A DNA stretch of 64,000 nucleotides from Lantana camara (GCA_037501455.1 CM074856.1:99107001-99171000); one strand, 5' to 3'; shown: positions 44,593 through 58,506, counted from the stretch's first letter. Made by a program: numbers and translations. The notes: generated by a model not told the origin, from the letters alone.

Positions 44593-45262
44593 AAGCCTTC
44601 GTAGTGGCCTTGGCCCAAGAGCTAACATTTGATACTGCCATAATATCTTGGATCTCGTCTCGAAGGCCTGATACAAATTGTAAAGCCTTCAACATATCAT
44701 TACTGGAAATATGTGGGGCATACGGCGCCAAACGATTGAACTCATCAATATAATCAGACACGGTCCTACCTCCTTGCTTCAAGTCAAGAAATTCTCGTAG
44801 CCTGCGATCATGCGCCACTTATGGTATTTAATTGTTCTTGAACTCTCTGACAAATATATCCCAAGTAAACTCCTCCCCGGTGGCCTGAAGTTGTACCTTA
44901 ACACTATTCCATCAATTCTTAGCTTGGCCCTGTAGGAGGAAAACCGTATATCGGGCCATTTCCTGTGGGGTGCACGGGCATACCACAAGAACACCTCAAT
45001 CTCAGCAAGCCACTGTTCAGCCTTCACATCATCCCCACCGATGAACTTGGGAGGATTATAGCTGTGAAACTCTCGATGAGCTGGTGTAATATGCCCACCT
45101 TCTTGAATTCCTGCGGGCGGAGTTTGATGACGATTGCGATTCCCAAAATTTGTGAACATCTCATTCATGAAATCCTCCCGATTGAATTGAGGTGGTAACG
45201 AACACTCGCGGTGATGTCCATGTGCGGGGCGATCGTTCACGATGTTGTTTGTTGTGAGGCAT
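44593..45262 (-). pseudogene. Gypsy element A gag, N-terminal part
   Basis: Begins at ATG 45262-45260. Recognisable blocks: PPQFNREDFMNEMF, NPPKFIGGDDVKAEQWLAE, FLDLKQGGRTVSDY and NDMLKALQFVSGLRDEIQD, ending at the copia LTR. A frameshift lies near 44975, and a stop follows FKNN near 44830. The same TAA is in B, so the gene was dead before the A/B duplication. Capsid-forming role by family. Confidence 0.85.
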
Positions 45263-45485
45263 CCTGTAAATAAAACCCTAAAAGAATGCATGTCATCATT
45301 AGAGTATGCAATGAAGTGCAACTAAATGCACCAAATATAAATGAAGTACATTCATCATGTAATTCAACAAATTAATGCACGACATCATGTTGACAATTAG
45401 TTTCCGAAGCCGTACGACCTAGACTAAAATGACACGACACTGGAGCTCCGATTTTGCAACCTAGAGCTCTGATACCACTTAAGGA
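45263..45485 (-). promoter_or_regulatory. Leader and PBS of element A (PBS 45466-45477)
   Basis: Minus strand TGGTATCAGAGC at 45477-45466, eight bases inside the LTR, as in C. The rest is non-coding leader. Confidence 0.88.
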
Positions 45486-48400
45486 TGTAACGCCCGGGAC
45501 GTTGGATCGCGATATCTCCCGCACTACAACTCAATTCATATACGAAATGGATGGACCGTATACATACTAAGCAATAGCGAACGGGAGACAAGCAAAAGAC
45601 TATCCTAACTAGGCGGAACTTAACCCTGTACCATGCAATCAAATAACAATAGAGTGCAGAAGCATAGTAAGAAAATCAACTTTTGTCAATCGAGAGCACT
45701 ATGAGTTCAACAAGATAACAAGACACCGGTCCGATCATAATATTAGCATATGGTTTCGAAACAAAACATTCAACATAGTATGTAGGATAATGTACAATAG
45801 CCCACACGGCTCAAAATAGATAGAAGTATGCTAGTGTATGCATATCAACAACACGAGTGTACAGCTAGACCTAAAACATGACTTTAGACACGACCTGACT
45901 TTTCCGCTTAGTTGAACCTGCCAAACTAAATGAAAAACGGGGAGGGATTAATCTCTAGAAGACTGAGTGAGAAAGGTAAACATAATATAGACACAAGTTT
46001 CAAGCAAGCCACAATCCACGAATAGAATTTTATAATGCAGTTCCCAAGTGGGCAAGAAAAGAGTATAGCAATATTCGGGATTAGAACATTCCGATTACAA
46101 TTAATTACAATTTCAGGCATACAGTGGCCGGGCGAGTGAGGGCAAGGATCTCCAACCATATCTCCTGACAGTGTAAAGTAAATTGATTCCAATTTAATAG
46201 TTATCAGGCATCAGTTATTACAAAGCAATCAGGAACAAGCAAGCAATCCTTTTTCCTCCAAAGTGATGGACGGGTTTGCAAGGCCCGAACCATCCAGGAC
46301 AGGACGAGCATCAGGTACATGAATCCTATGCTCGGGACTCCCATCTCCCACCAACCTCCTGGTGGAGTCAGGGTACATCTCACAGGACGGAATCCACATA
46401 AGAGCTAGCCGTCGGCCCTTGCCTTCCCGGTTTACTCATTACGCGAACCCCACGGCCCCAAGAACCGTGCAAGATAGGACTCGCCAAAACAAGACGGGTT
46501 CATGAAACCATTTTCAGGAGTTGGAAAAGGGTTTATTTTACATAAAAACATTTACCCATTTTGGAAATCGATACTAGGTACAATATACTTTTGGCTAAAA
46601 TTAGCACATAAGGGTTGTAGGGTAGTAATAGCTAGAACGAAAACCTCACCTTAATTGCTGCAAAAGGTGAGAGTGTGTGCAACCTACTCGACTTGATCCT
46701 GCTCAACTGGGGAATCACCTGTTCAAACAGGACATGACACGTGAACTTGGACTCAATCATGAACCAATTATGATACACGGCGTTAAAATAGATGTATGAT
46801 GTACGTATGCAACCAATGATATAATAACATGTTACACTTGTGCTTGAAGTATATGATTATGGATAAAACGAGCAATTAACCATCGATCAATAGCAAACGA
46901 TGGCACATAAAACATTCTCAATCACAAAGTATTCAAATGGATAATATTTGTAATGTTAAATCAATGTACTTCAGTTCGCAATTAGGTGTAAGAAAGGTTA
47001 TGCAAGTTTCAGCTTATTACACTTACGCCCCCTTATGTTTAAGGACTAACAAGACCTATAATATCGAAACAAATCAAAGCGAACAAAACTAATTTCAAAC
47101 ATTTATGAATCATAAAATATAGAAGGAATAGGTACTTGGTTAAAAATTGGAAGATAACATTCTAAGGGCAACGTGATAGCTACGTAAAATGCATGAAAAA
47201 CAAAGTTCATGAACTAATTCTCAAACAATCAGATTGTCCAGAAACTTTCTGCACGTACATCTTGTTGAAAAATTACGATATCTCATTGCTCAAAAGCTAT
47301 TTTAATGATCCGTAAAATTCTTAGTAAACTAGACATGTATAACTTTCAAATGGTAAAGGCCTCGAATTATGGATGTTTACGTATAAAGACAAATTTCAGT
47401 GTCAAAGTGGAACAAAACAACAACTCTTGTGTTGTGACACGTTTGAAAGAAAATTTTCGTTACCATATCAAACGAAGTCAAAAAATTCTGAATTTTTGTA
47501 AGTATACTCCAGACACATATAAGAACACCCCCGTAAAAAAGTTTTGGAAAATTCAAAGGTTTACTTATTCTGCTGGGGCTGCAGTTCCAGATCAGAAAAC
47601 AGGGTAAAATAGGGGACTACGGCATTTTTCGGGGTACCAAACTGTGTCGGATGAACATAAAATTTTACGAAGTGAAACCTGAATATGTGAAGAATACTCA
47701 GTTCAAACAATTTTGAAAAATAAGGTCGTATGTGTTCGGAATTCACATTCGAAGTCACTGCACAAATCATGACAGCACCATAACTCACACGTATATCCTT
47801 CCTAAACTTTCAAATTGTACAAACTCACAGAGATTCAGACTCTTTAACAGAAAAACCATCAGATTTCCTCATTCTAAAAAGCTATGATTCATGTACTTAG
47901 CCAAGAAAATTGACATATTCGTTCAAGACAACTGCTGCTTAACTTTAGGATGCAAGGTTCTAAGATTTTCATGTTTTGCTAACTTCCATCATGTTTTCGA
48001 TCATTCTCAAGTTATAAAATTCATCTATGTTGATCAAATATTATCAACTCTAACATATATTTGCAGGAACTTCATCACTCTATCAAGTTTAAATCTATCA
48101 GCACATATACATACACCATATCATCTTGTTAGATGGAGAAAGAAATCACAATGTAGATTTCTACCTGTTTTTAGCTGCTGAAATTCGAAAAGAAGGACGA
48201 GAGGAGAGCTAGTTCTGCTGCTCATGCAGTGTGTGATAGAGGGACGAGAGGAAGATGATGGTGATGTAGGTGGTCTATGGGGTGTTGGTGTGTGCCGTGG
48301 GAGATAGCCAAATGAGAATGAGAAATGGAGAAATGGAATTTTCCTTCTCTTTGTCTGATCAAATGTAAAGAATATTGGAGAAATTATCTAAAAGAATGCA

Positions 48401-48704
48401 TGGAGGCACCTTTAATGCAATTAAAAGGAGTCAGCAAATTTTTCATGTTAAATTGCTATTGAACCCCTTTTAAATTAGTATTGAAGCAGTTGTTCCCTCA
48501 AATTTGTGGATGAAATCAATTATGTCCAATTATTCTATCTTTCTTTATTTATTTTTCCGAATTATGCAAAAATTTTCACTTTAGCACATAATTTACGAAA
48601 TTAAGTTTCGTTAAATAATTAGGGTTACGGATTGTAAGTGGTGAAAACACAAATTAGACTCTCACATAAAATATACCTAATTTACGAAAATACGGGGCGT
48701 CACA
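45486..48704 (-). mobile_element. Shared middle LTR of the A/B tandem
   Basis: 3219 bp, TGTAACGCCCGGG to CGGGGCGTCACA. It is at once the 5' LTR of A (PBS on its left) and the 3' LTR of B (PPT and pol end on its right), which is the arrangement expected after LTR-LTR recombination. It matches 55332-58506 throughout. It includes a block about 46250-46510 (GTTTGCAAGGCCCGAACC) also seen in G1. No ACGGCCGT palindrome cluster is evident in this LTR. Confidence 0.92.
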
Positions 48705-50361
48705 ACCTCCTCCCCCTTAAAAGAATCTGGTCCCAGATTCCTTGCTCTGGCGGGAATAATTCTGGATGGAACTTTCTCATCTTGTCCTCAGTTTCCCAAG
48801 TAGCTTCTTCTGATTTATCGCTCCTCCACATGACCTTTACCAAGGGAATCCGTCGGTTTCTCAATTCTTGAAAATTTCTATCCATTATGCTCACTGGTTT
48901 CTGAACAAAAGTCAAATCCGATTCAAGTTGTGCTTCTTCAACTGGAAGGATTGCTGATTCATCGGGATAGTATTTTCGAAGTTGAGAGTTATGAAAGACG
49001 TTATGTATCCTAGTAAGATTTGGCGGTAGGTCCAACCGGTACGCTGTTTCACCAACTCTTTCCAAGATCTCAAAAGGACCTATGTAACGAGGGTTCAACT
49101 TTCCTCCCTTGCCAATTCGAGCGAATCCTTTTCATGGCGATGCCTTCAAGAATACATGGTCCCCAACCTCAAATTCAAGGTTCCTCCTTTGTCGGTCGGC
49201 ATAGCTCTTCTCACAGTCTTGAGCTACCTTCATGCGATGTTGTATGATCTGAACCTTCTCAATGGCTTGTTGAACAAACTTAGGGGCAACTCCCCTTTTT
49301 ACACCACCTTCCTTAGTCCATCTCCAATCCTCGAGATCGAAGAATAATGGTGATCTGCACTTCCTACCGTAAAAAGCCTCATATGGAGCCATCCCTATTG
49401 AAGCTTGGTAGCTATTGTTGTAAGCAAACTCGATCAGAGGTAGCTGTTTGTCCCACGTGCCCTGAAAATCCAATGCGCAGGCCCTGAGCATGTCTTCAAG
49501 GTATTTGATTAACCTCTCGGACTGACCATCTGTCTGTGGGTGCGAAGCTATACTGAAATTGAGTTTGGAGCCCAAGTAACCTTGTAAATCTTGCCACAAC
49601 TTCGAAGTAAACCTCGGATCTCTGTCTGACACAATGCTAACTGGAATTCCATGGAGCTTTACGATCTCACTGTAATACATCTCGGCTAACTTGCTTACTT
49701 TATCGGACATCTGCACGGTAAGAAAGTATGCTGACTTGGTAACAATCACCCAGATTCCATCGAGGCCTCCTCTAACCTTGGGTAACCCAGACACGAAGTC
49801 CATTGTCACTTGTTCCCACTTCCACTCTGGGATAGGCAAAGGTTGTAATAAGCCTCCCGGTTTCTGGTGTTCAGCTTTCACCTGTTAACACGTCTGACAA
49901 TGCCTCACATAATTAGCAATGTCTTGTTTCATCCCATGCCACCAATACTATTGCTTTAGATCCCGATACATTTTATTACCCCCGGGATGAATTGAATAAG
50001 CCGATTTGTGTGCTTCGTCAAAAATAATACGTTGCAGTTCCTTCGGTACACAAACTTGAGCCCTATGCCTGAATACCCCTGATTCATCAAACCCAAACTT
50101 CGATGTTGGATCAACACGAAATCTCTCAACTTGCTTTTGAATCCACGAATCAATGGCTTGAGCCTCAATTATTCTCTATTTGAAGTCGGGTTGAACTGTG
50201 ATGTTTGCAATGCGAGCTGTCAACACAACAATGTCGCTTCAATCTCTAGAGTCAATCTTCAAGTTAGATATGCTAGCCTTCCTGCTTAGAGCATCCGCGA
50301 CCACATTGGATTTACCCGGATGATAATGTATAGATCAATCGTAGTCTTCGAGAAACTCCGT
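48700..50361 (-). pseudogene. Gypsy element B integrase with chromodomain
   Basis: 49132-49881 holds the DDE core (MDFVSGLPKVRGG, VSDRDPRFTSKLW, QTDGQSERLIKYLEDML). 48700-49098 holds GPF/Y (PRYIGPFEILERVGETAYRL) and a chromodomain (VKVMWRSDKSEEATWE). The two are in one frame, separated by TGA 49132-49134 (ASP then stop; fits CGA to TGA in SPRKGF). Another stop lies upstream in CQTC-stop-QVKAEH. The pol stop codon overlaps the LTR: TGA at 48702-48700 is part of TGTGACG. 49882-50361 has the zinc-binding region and linker with several stops. Confidence 0.9.
48705..48717 (-). promoter_or_regulatory. Polypurine tract of element B
   Basis: Minus strand AAGGGGGAGGAGGT directly before TGTGACGCCCCG. 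Confidence 0.88.
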
Positions 50362-52158
50362 CTAACAGCGTTGTCTCATATTCAACTCTTTTTGCATGAA
50401 TAAATACTTGAGGCTCTTGTGGTCGGAATAAATCTGAAAGGAGACACCGTACAAGTAGTGACGACATCTAGCCAATGCAAAGATGATGGCTAGAAGCTCG
50501 AGATCATGAGTAGGATAGTTTTTCTCATGATCTTTCAGCTTTCTAGAGGCATAGGTAATTACTTTACCGTTCTGCATCAAAACACACCCTAGTCCTTCTT
50601 TTGAAGGGTCGGTGTACATTGTAAATCCCTCAGAACCTTCGGGAAGGGCTAATACTGGTGCTGAAGTTAACTTGTCCTTCAGTTGCCGAAAGCTTTCTTC
50701 ACAAGCCTCATCCCACTTGAATTTTACATCCTTCTTGGTCAGTTTAGTCAATAGGGCAGCGATCTTGGAGAAGTCCTTCACGAACCTTCGATAATACCTG
50801 GCTAAACCCAAGAAACTCCAGATTTCAGAGGCGTTCTTCGGTTGACCCCACTGCATTACTGTTTCAACTTTAGATGGATCGACCTCCACTCCCTTCCTAG
50901 ACACTATATGCCCCAAGAAAGTGACTCGGTGAAACGAAAACTCGCATATGCTAAACTTAGCAAACAGTTGATGTTTCTTGAGAATCTCTAAAACTAACTT
51001 TAGATGCTGGGCATGTTCTTCGGGGGATCTTGAATACACTAGGATATCATCGATGAATATTACCAAAAATTTGTCGAGGTATGGACGAAAGATTCTGTGC
51101 ATCTTGTCCATAAAGCCTGCTGGGGCATTAGTCAATCCAAATGGCATGACAACAAATTCATAATGCCCATACCGAGTGTTAAATCCCGTCTTTGAAATAT
51201 CTTCTTTTCGAATTCTCAGTTGGTAGTACCCCTGACGAAGATCAAGCTTTGAATAGACCTTAGAACCCTGAAGTAGGTCGAAGAGTTCCTCAATGTGTAG
51301 GTGGGGGTACTTATTCTTGATCGTCATCCGGTTTAACTCACGGTAATCGATACACAATCTTAAGGTCCTATCTTTCTTTTTAACAAGTAGAACCGGTACG
51401 CCCCAAGGTGACATACTCGGCCGAATATATCCGCAAGATAAAAGTTCATCAAGATGAGTCTTTAACTCTTTCAACTCAGCCGGAGCCATACGGTAGGGGG
51501 ACTTTGAATAAGGCTCTGCTCCCGGGTATAAATCAATCACAAACTCGATTTCTCGACCTAGAGGTAAAGATCCCAAACTCTCAGGAAAAACATCAAGGTA
51601 ATCCTTCACTACATCCGTCTCTTCAAGATTCACTTGATCTTTTGGCCTATTTAGGAGATAGGCTATATACCCTGTAGCTCCCCTACAAACAAGTTTCTTG
51701 GTTTCGGTATATGAAAGAAGTGGCAAAGTCTTCACTCTCTCGCCTACAAATGTCGTTGTGTCCAACTTTATCTTCTTAGCATGGCAATCAATCACGGCCC
51801 GATGCTTGAATAACCAATCCATACCCAAGATGACACTATATCTGCTCATAGGAATCTCAATGAAGTTCGCTGAGTACTCACGACCCTCAATACTCACCGA
51901 AACGTCTCTAAATGCCCGGTTTGTCTCTAAACTCCCTCCCATGGGGGAACAAACCACATAACAAGTAGAAGTACACACAACAGGCAAAGTCAAAGAAGTA
52001 ACTAAAGCACACGAAATAAAGGAGTGCGTGGCCCCTGGATCAAATAATGCATGTATGTTCATGCCATGAATGCATACAGTACCTTCAGAAATGGCAGCAG
52101 GAAAGATCTCTGCATTCCGCTCTTCGCCATCAAGGGCATATGCACGATCTCGAACCAA
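50362..52158 (-). pseudogene. Gypsy element B protease-RT-RNase H
   Basis: 598-aa open frame. Protease [15 protein letters not shown] (about residues 38-52); [60 protein letters not shown] and FIDDILVYS; RNase [16 protein letters not shown] (DP where DA is usual), HDLELLAI and [10 protein letters not shown]; ends NMRQRC. Catalytic Asp residues of protease, RT and RNase H look present. It preserves the uninterrupted sites of LTR S and element C, which makes it the reference for A. A stop at 50362 cuts it from integrase. Confidence 0.92.
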
Positions 52159-52500
52159 CTGCCTCGACCCTCCAGCCTATTGTCCTCGTTTATTCGGGTA
52201 AGTATGAACTTTGTGGTCTGCCCGACCACAGACCAAGCATAATCCTAAACGGCATCTACAGTCATCCCAGGTGTGGGTTGGGAGCCCACAGTGAGTACAT
52301 ATGGTCATCCTTGTGTTGGTGGCAATGCTGGTGGAGCATTCCCTGTCATTCAGGACTTTTTCCCCTGACCATTAGGGGGTTGAGCTAGCTGAAATATGGG
52401 TCTCTTACTCGTTCCTTAGCCTGAACCCGATCATGGTCGTGACCCGGAGTCAAAAGTCCTTGCTTTCCCATTCATTACCCTAGCCTTGGCCATCGAAGCC
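52159..52500 (-). pseudogene. Gypsy element B nucleocapsid region, frameshifted
   Basis: Clear counterpart of 42332-42656 at DNA level (both zinc knuckles can be traced around 52200-52310), but small indels break the frame. It ends at the AAGCC duplication beside the copia solo LTR. Confidence 0.75.
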
Positions 52501-54438
52501 TGTTGGAATGCAGGAATCAGAAAGCAGCGGAAATTTAAAAATTTTCCAACAAAAGGATCGAAACTCGCAATCATAAATCTAAATTCGTAGAGATTAGAAA
52601 CTTACTTTTCAATAATCTTTCTTGAAGCGTTTCAAGCCACCCAAGAACGCTCTTCTCGCGGCTTGATCCCCTCTCCTTGGTAAAGCTCGAATATTTAAAA
52701 ACTTCTAACTTGAAGCTCTCTAGAGAAAGTCTACCAACTTGACTACAATCTAACTAGTAAGGATGCTAGTTCTCTAGTTAGTGTTTAGGCTTATCCTAGG
52801 GTTTATTTGATCTTGGAGAAAGGATGGTGTTCAACACATGAACCAAAAGAAATCATCAATCACTAAGGGGAGCTCGAGCTCCCCTATATATAGCAAAGGG
52901 AGGGGCAGCCGAACCTAGTCCTATTGGACTAAGGATTTGGTCCCTCTCTCTTATTACTTGATCATCAAGTAATTCCAAACCTTGACTTTTGAATTCTAGT
53001 TGAAATCAACTTTTAAGAGACCTAAAATATCCAAACCCCTTTTGGATAATATTATACTTTATTTATTAATAAATAAATAACTTATTTTTCTAATTAATTA
53101 ATTCGTAATTAATTAGATAGATTAATTTCTCCAAAACAAGACTTTCATTTTAATTCAAAATTAAACCAAAGTCTATTAAATAATTAACACATTAATTATT
53201 TAATACACAAATATATATATATACACATGTGACACACGTGTCCCCAAGGACACGTGTCACTCACGTGACCCACACGTGTGATTCACACGTGTGGTACCCT
53301 TTCGGCTTGATTAACTCGTTTAATCATTTCAAAGCCCCAACTCATGTAACCAAGTTGTTGTGTGTGACCTCTAGGTTCTCAATTCAAGTAGCAGTGACCC
53401 TAATTAATTAATTCACTAATTAATTAATCAGTCCACAGATTAAACGACCATAGTCTAGCAACAGGTGTTTAACCCCTAGCTGGATTGGAATATCTCGATT
53501 CGACAGAACCTTTAAGTCATTGATTCATGTCAGATACAATCCTCCTACTTACTATCTTTCAACCAAGATCCAGGGTAAGGAAATAATCAGAACCCTAATA
53601 ATCTGGTCTTAAAGCTAAATGCATATCATATTCATTTGATCTCAATCCAAGAAACCCTTTTCTTGATGTCTTGATCTACTGCCTTGGCCAAGGACTCCAT
53701 ATGGCATATGAATGACTTACATAATAGGAGATCACCTTGCAAATGCAAGTGTAGGTCCTTTCTTGATTCTCATTCACTTTCATGAGTCACTTGCGCAACC
53801 CCAACATAAGCCTTGAATCAGTCGTCTAAGGCGACACCCTTTAAAGTTTATACCTAGGACTACAAAGTTAACTCATAAAGTGACATGGAACCTCAAGTCT
53901 AAGGATCAATTAATCACATCAATGAGTCGTGAGATATTTCCTAATCTGGAAGTTTCCATTTCCTGAAATAGAAACTTCCTTTCCCATTTAGGAATCTTCT
54001 CACACGAGGGACCTCAGTGAACTTACTTATGGAAGTAAGCACCCTCATGTATCACGCACGTATCAACTATAAACTTTACACCTCTATGAAACAAGGTGGT
54101 CCTTCTTAAGGGCGTGATCCGATAAGCAAGCCTTAAAGGAGTCAGGTTGACACCCCCACTGTCTGTAGGACTCATCGGCTTGTAGTATTTTACTAATCAT
54201 GACTTATGTGATATAGGGCTCGTTTCATGAACCATTTCACCCAAATGGTAGAGTCCTAAAGTCATCAGGATTAGGGGAGTTCTCATACATGCACAACTAA
54301 AGTAAACACATACCGAACAAGAGCATATAAAGAAGTGTTGTCGCAATTCGTTATTTTATTCAAAGATTGTCTGTGATTACAATAAGGAAAAGTACAAAGC
54401 GGATATACAATCGGCTTTCTAGGGCACTATTCCTAACA
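52501..54438 (-). mobile_element. Solo copia LTR in gag of B (TSD AAGCC)
   Basis: 1938 bp, same position, orientation and TSD (52496-52500, 54439-54443) as the LTR in A at 42657-44592, and nearly identical to it, so both descend from one insertion. G-boxes around 53225-53295, palindrome 52867-52884, TATATATA following. Confidence 0.95.
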
Positions 54439-55108
54439 AAGCCTTCGTAGTGGCCTTGGCCCAAGTGCTAACATTTGATACTGCCATAATATCTTGGATC
54501 TCGTCTCGAAGGCCTGATACAAATTGTAAAGCCTTCAACATATCATTACTGGAAATGTGTGGGGCATACGGCGCCAAACGATTGAACTCAACAATATAAT
54601 AAGACACGGTCCTGCCTCCTTGCTTCAAGTCAAGAAATTCCCGTAGCCTGCGATCAGGCGCCACTTGTGGTATTTAATTGTTCTTGAACTCTCTGACAAA
54701 CATATCCCAAGTAAGCTCCTCCCCGGTGGCCTGAAGTTGTACCTTAACACTATTCCACCAATTCTTAGCTTGGCCCTTTAGGAGGAAAACCGTATATCGG
54801 GCCATTTCCTGTGGGGTGCACGGGCATACCACGAAGATCTCCTCAATCTCAGCAAGCCAATGTTCAGCCTTCACATCATCCCCACCGATGAACTTCGGAG
54901 GATTATTGCCGCGAAACTCTCGATGAGTTGGTGTAATATACCCACCTTCTTGAATTCCTACGGACGGAGTTTGATGACGATTGCAATTCTCAAAATATAT
55001 GAACATCTCGTTCATGAAATCCTCCCGATTGAATTGAGGTGGTAACGAACGCTCGCGGTGATGTCGACGTGCGGGCGATCGTTGACGATGTTGTTTGTGG
55101 TGAGACAT
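54439..55108 (-). pseudogene. Gypsy element B gag, N-terminal part
   Basis: Starts ATG 55108 (MSHHKQHRQRSPARRHHRER, basic). Then PPQFNREDFMNEMF, NPPKFIGGDDVKAEHWLAE, CTPQEMARYTVFLLKGQAKN and ELTWDMFVREFKNN, a TAA shared with A, and FLDLKQGGRTVSYY up to the copia LTR. The frame is cleaner than in A. Shell protein by family; dead here because of the stop and the LTR. Confidence 0.88.
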
Positions 55109-55331
55109 CCTGTAAATAAAACACTAAAAGAATGCATGACATCATTAGACTATGCAATGAAGTGAAACTAAATGCAACAAATATAAATGAAGTACATTCA
55201 TCATGTAATTCAACAAATTAATGCACGACATCATGTTGACAATTAGTTTCCTAAGCCGTAAGACCTAAACTAACATGACACGACACTGGAGCTCCGATTT
55301 TGCAACCTAGAGCTCTAATACCACTTAAGGA
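55109..55331 (-). promoter_or_regulatory. Leader and degraded PBS of element B
   Basis: The PBS at 55323-55312 reads TGGTATTAGAGC on the minus strand, one change from TGGTATCAGAGC, again C to T. Confidence 0.85.
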
Positions 55332-58300
55332 TATAGCTCCCTGGACGTTGGATCGCCACATCTCCCGCACTACAACTCAATTCATATACGAAATGGATGA
55401 TACGTATACATACTAAGCAATAGCGAACGGGAGACAAGCAAAAGACTATCCTAGCTAGGCGGAACTTAACCCTGTACCAAGCAATCAAATAACAATAGAG
55501 TGCGGAAGCATAGTAAGAAAATCAACTTTTGTCAATCGAGAGCACTAGGAGTTCAACAAGATAACAAGACACCTGACCGATCATAATATTAGCATATGGT
55601 TTCGAAACAAAACATTCAACATAGTATGTAGGATAATGTACAATAGCCCACACGGCTCAAAATAGATATAAGTATTCTAGTGTATGCATATCAACAACAC
55701 GAGTGTACAGCTAGACCTAAAACATGACTTTAGACACGACCTGACTTTTCCGCCTAGCTGAACCTGCAAAATTAAAAGAAAAAAGGAGAGGGGTTAGTCT
55801 CTAGAAAAATGAGTGAGAAAGGCATACATAATATAGACACAAGTTTCAAGCAAGCCATAATCTCCAAACATAATTTTATAATGCAGTTCCAAGCGGGCAA
55901 GAAAAGAGTATAGCAATATTCGGGATTAGAACATTCCGATTACAATTAATTACAATTTCAGGCATATAGTGGCCGGGCGAGTGACAGTGTACAGTAAATT
56001 GATTCCAATTTATTAGTTATCAGGCATCCTTCATTACAAGGCAATCAGGAACAAGCAAGAAATCCTTTTTCCTCCAAATTGATGGATGGGTCTGCAAGGC
56101 CCGAACCATCCAGGACAGGACGAGCATCAGGTACATGAATCCTATGCTCGGGACTCCCATCTCCCACCAACCTCCTGGTGGAGTCAGGGTACATCCCACA
56201 GGACGGAATCCATACAAGAGCTAGCCGTCGGCCCTTGCCTTCCTGGTTTACTCAATACACGAACCCCAGGGCCCCAAGAACAGTGCAAGACAGGACTCGC
56301 CAAAATAGGATGGGTTCATGAAAGCATTTTCAGGAGTTGGAAAAGGGTTTATTTTACATAAAAACATTTACCCATTTTGGAAATCGATACTAGGTATAAT
56401 ATACTAGCACATAAGGGTTGTAGGTTAGTAATAGCTAGAACAAAAACCGCACCTTAATTGCTATAAAAGGTGAGAGTGTGTGCAACCTACTCGACTTGAT
56501 CCTGCTCAACTGGGGAATCACCTGTTCAAACAGGACATGACACGTGAACTTGGACTCAATCCTGAACCAATTATGACACACGGCGTTAAAATAGATGTAT
56601 GATGTACGTATGCAACCAATGATATAATAACATGTTACACTTGTGCTTGAAGTATATGATTATGGATAAAACGGGCTATTAACGATCGATCAATAGCCTA
56701 CGATGACACATAAAACATTCTCAATCACAAAGTATTCAAATAGATCATATTTGTAATGTTAAATCAATGTACTTCAGTTGGCAATTAGGTGTAAGAAAGG
56801 TTATACAAGTTTCAGCTTATTACACTTACACCCCCTTAGGTTTAAGGACAAACAAGACCTATAATATCGAAACAAATCAAAGCGAACATAACTAATTTCA
56901 AACATTTATGAATCATAAAATATAGAAGGAATAGGTACTTGGTTAAAAATTTGAAGATAACATTCTAAGGGCAAGGTGATAGCTACGTAAAATGCATGAA
57001 AACAAAGTTCATGAACTAATTCTCAAACAATCATATTGTGCAGAAAAATTCTGCACGTACATCTTCTTGAAAAATTGCGATATCTCATTGGTCAAAAGCT
57101 ATTTTAATGATCCGTAAAATTCCTCGTAAACTAGACACGTATAACTTTGAAATGGTATAAGCCTCAAATTATGGATGTTTGCGTATAACGATAGATTTCA
57201 GTGTAAAACTGGAATAAAACAACAACTCTTGTGCTGTGACACGTTTGAAAGAAAATTTTCGTTGCCATATCAAACGAAGTCGAAGAATTCTGAATTTTTG
57301 TAGGTATACTCCAGACACATATAAGAACACTCCCGTAAAACAATTTTGGAAAATTCAAAGGTTTACTTATTCTGCTCGGGCTGCAGTTCCAGATCAGAAA
57401 ATAGGGTAAAACAGGGGACTGCGGCATTTTTCGGGGTATCAAACGGAGTCGGATGAACACGAAATTTTACGGAGAGAAACCTGAATATGTGAGGAATACT
57501 CAGTTCAAACAGTTTTGAAAAATAAGGTCGTATGTGTTCGGAATTCACATTCGAAGTCACTGCACAAATCATGACAGCACCATAACTCACACGTATATCA
57601 TTCCTAAACTTTCAAATTGTACAAACTCACAGAGATTCAGACTCTTTAACATAAAAACCATCAGATTTCCTCATTCTAAAAAGCTATGACTCATGTACTG
57701 AGCCATGAAAATTGACAGATTCGTTCAAGACAACTGCTGCTCAACTTTAGGATGCAAGGTTCTAAGATTTTCATGTTTTGCTAACTTCCAGCATGTTTTC
57801 GATCATTCTCAAGTTATAAAATTCATCTATGTTGATCAAATATTATCAACTCTAACATATATTTGCAGGAACTTCATCACTCTATCAAGTTTAAATCTAT
57901 CAGCACATATATATACACCATATCATCTTGTTGAATGGAGAAAGGAATCACAACGTAGATTTCTACCTGTTGTTAGCTGCTGAAATTCAAAAAGAGGGAC
58001 GAGGGGAGAGCTAATTCTGCTGCTCGTGCGGTGTGTGATGGAGGGACGAGAGGAAGATGATGGTGATGTAGGTGGTCTATGGGGTTTTGGTGTGTGCCGT
58101 GGGAGATAGCCAAATGAGAATGAGAAATTGAGAAATGGAATTTTCCTTCTCTTTCTCTGATCAAATGTAAAAAATATTGGGGAAATTATCTAAATGAATG
58201 CACGGAGGCACGTGTAATGCAATAAAAAGGAGTCAGCAAATTTTCCATGTTAAATTGCAATTGAACCCCTTTTAAATTAGTATTGAAGCAATTGTTCCCT

Positions 58301-58506
58301 CAAATTTGTGGATGAAATCAATTATGTCCGACTATTCTATCTTTCTTTATTTATTTTTTCGAATTATGTAAAAATTTTCACTTTAGCACATAATTTACCA
58401 AATTAAGTTTCGTTAAATAATTAGGGATACGGATTGTAAGTGGTGAAAACACAAATTAGATTCTCACGTAAAGTATACCTAATTTATGAAAATGCGGGGC
58501 GTCACA
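55332..58506 (-). mobile_element. Outer 5' LTR of element B
   Basis: 3175 bp, ends GCGGGGCGTCACA at 58506. The U5 terminus is mutated (TATAGCTCCCTGG where the middle LTR has TGTAACGCCCGGG). It matches 45486-48704 along its length with small indels. Beyond 58506 lies LTR G1, into which the A/B element had inserted. Confidence 0.92.

Noticed and set aside
47305..47607. 100-codon frame inside the middle LTR of A/B
   Set aside because: Not conserved as a frame in the duplicate LTR near 57150-57400; amino-acid sequence unremarkable.
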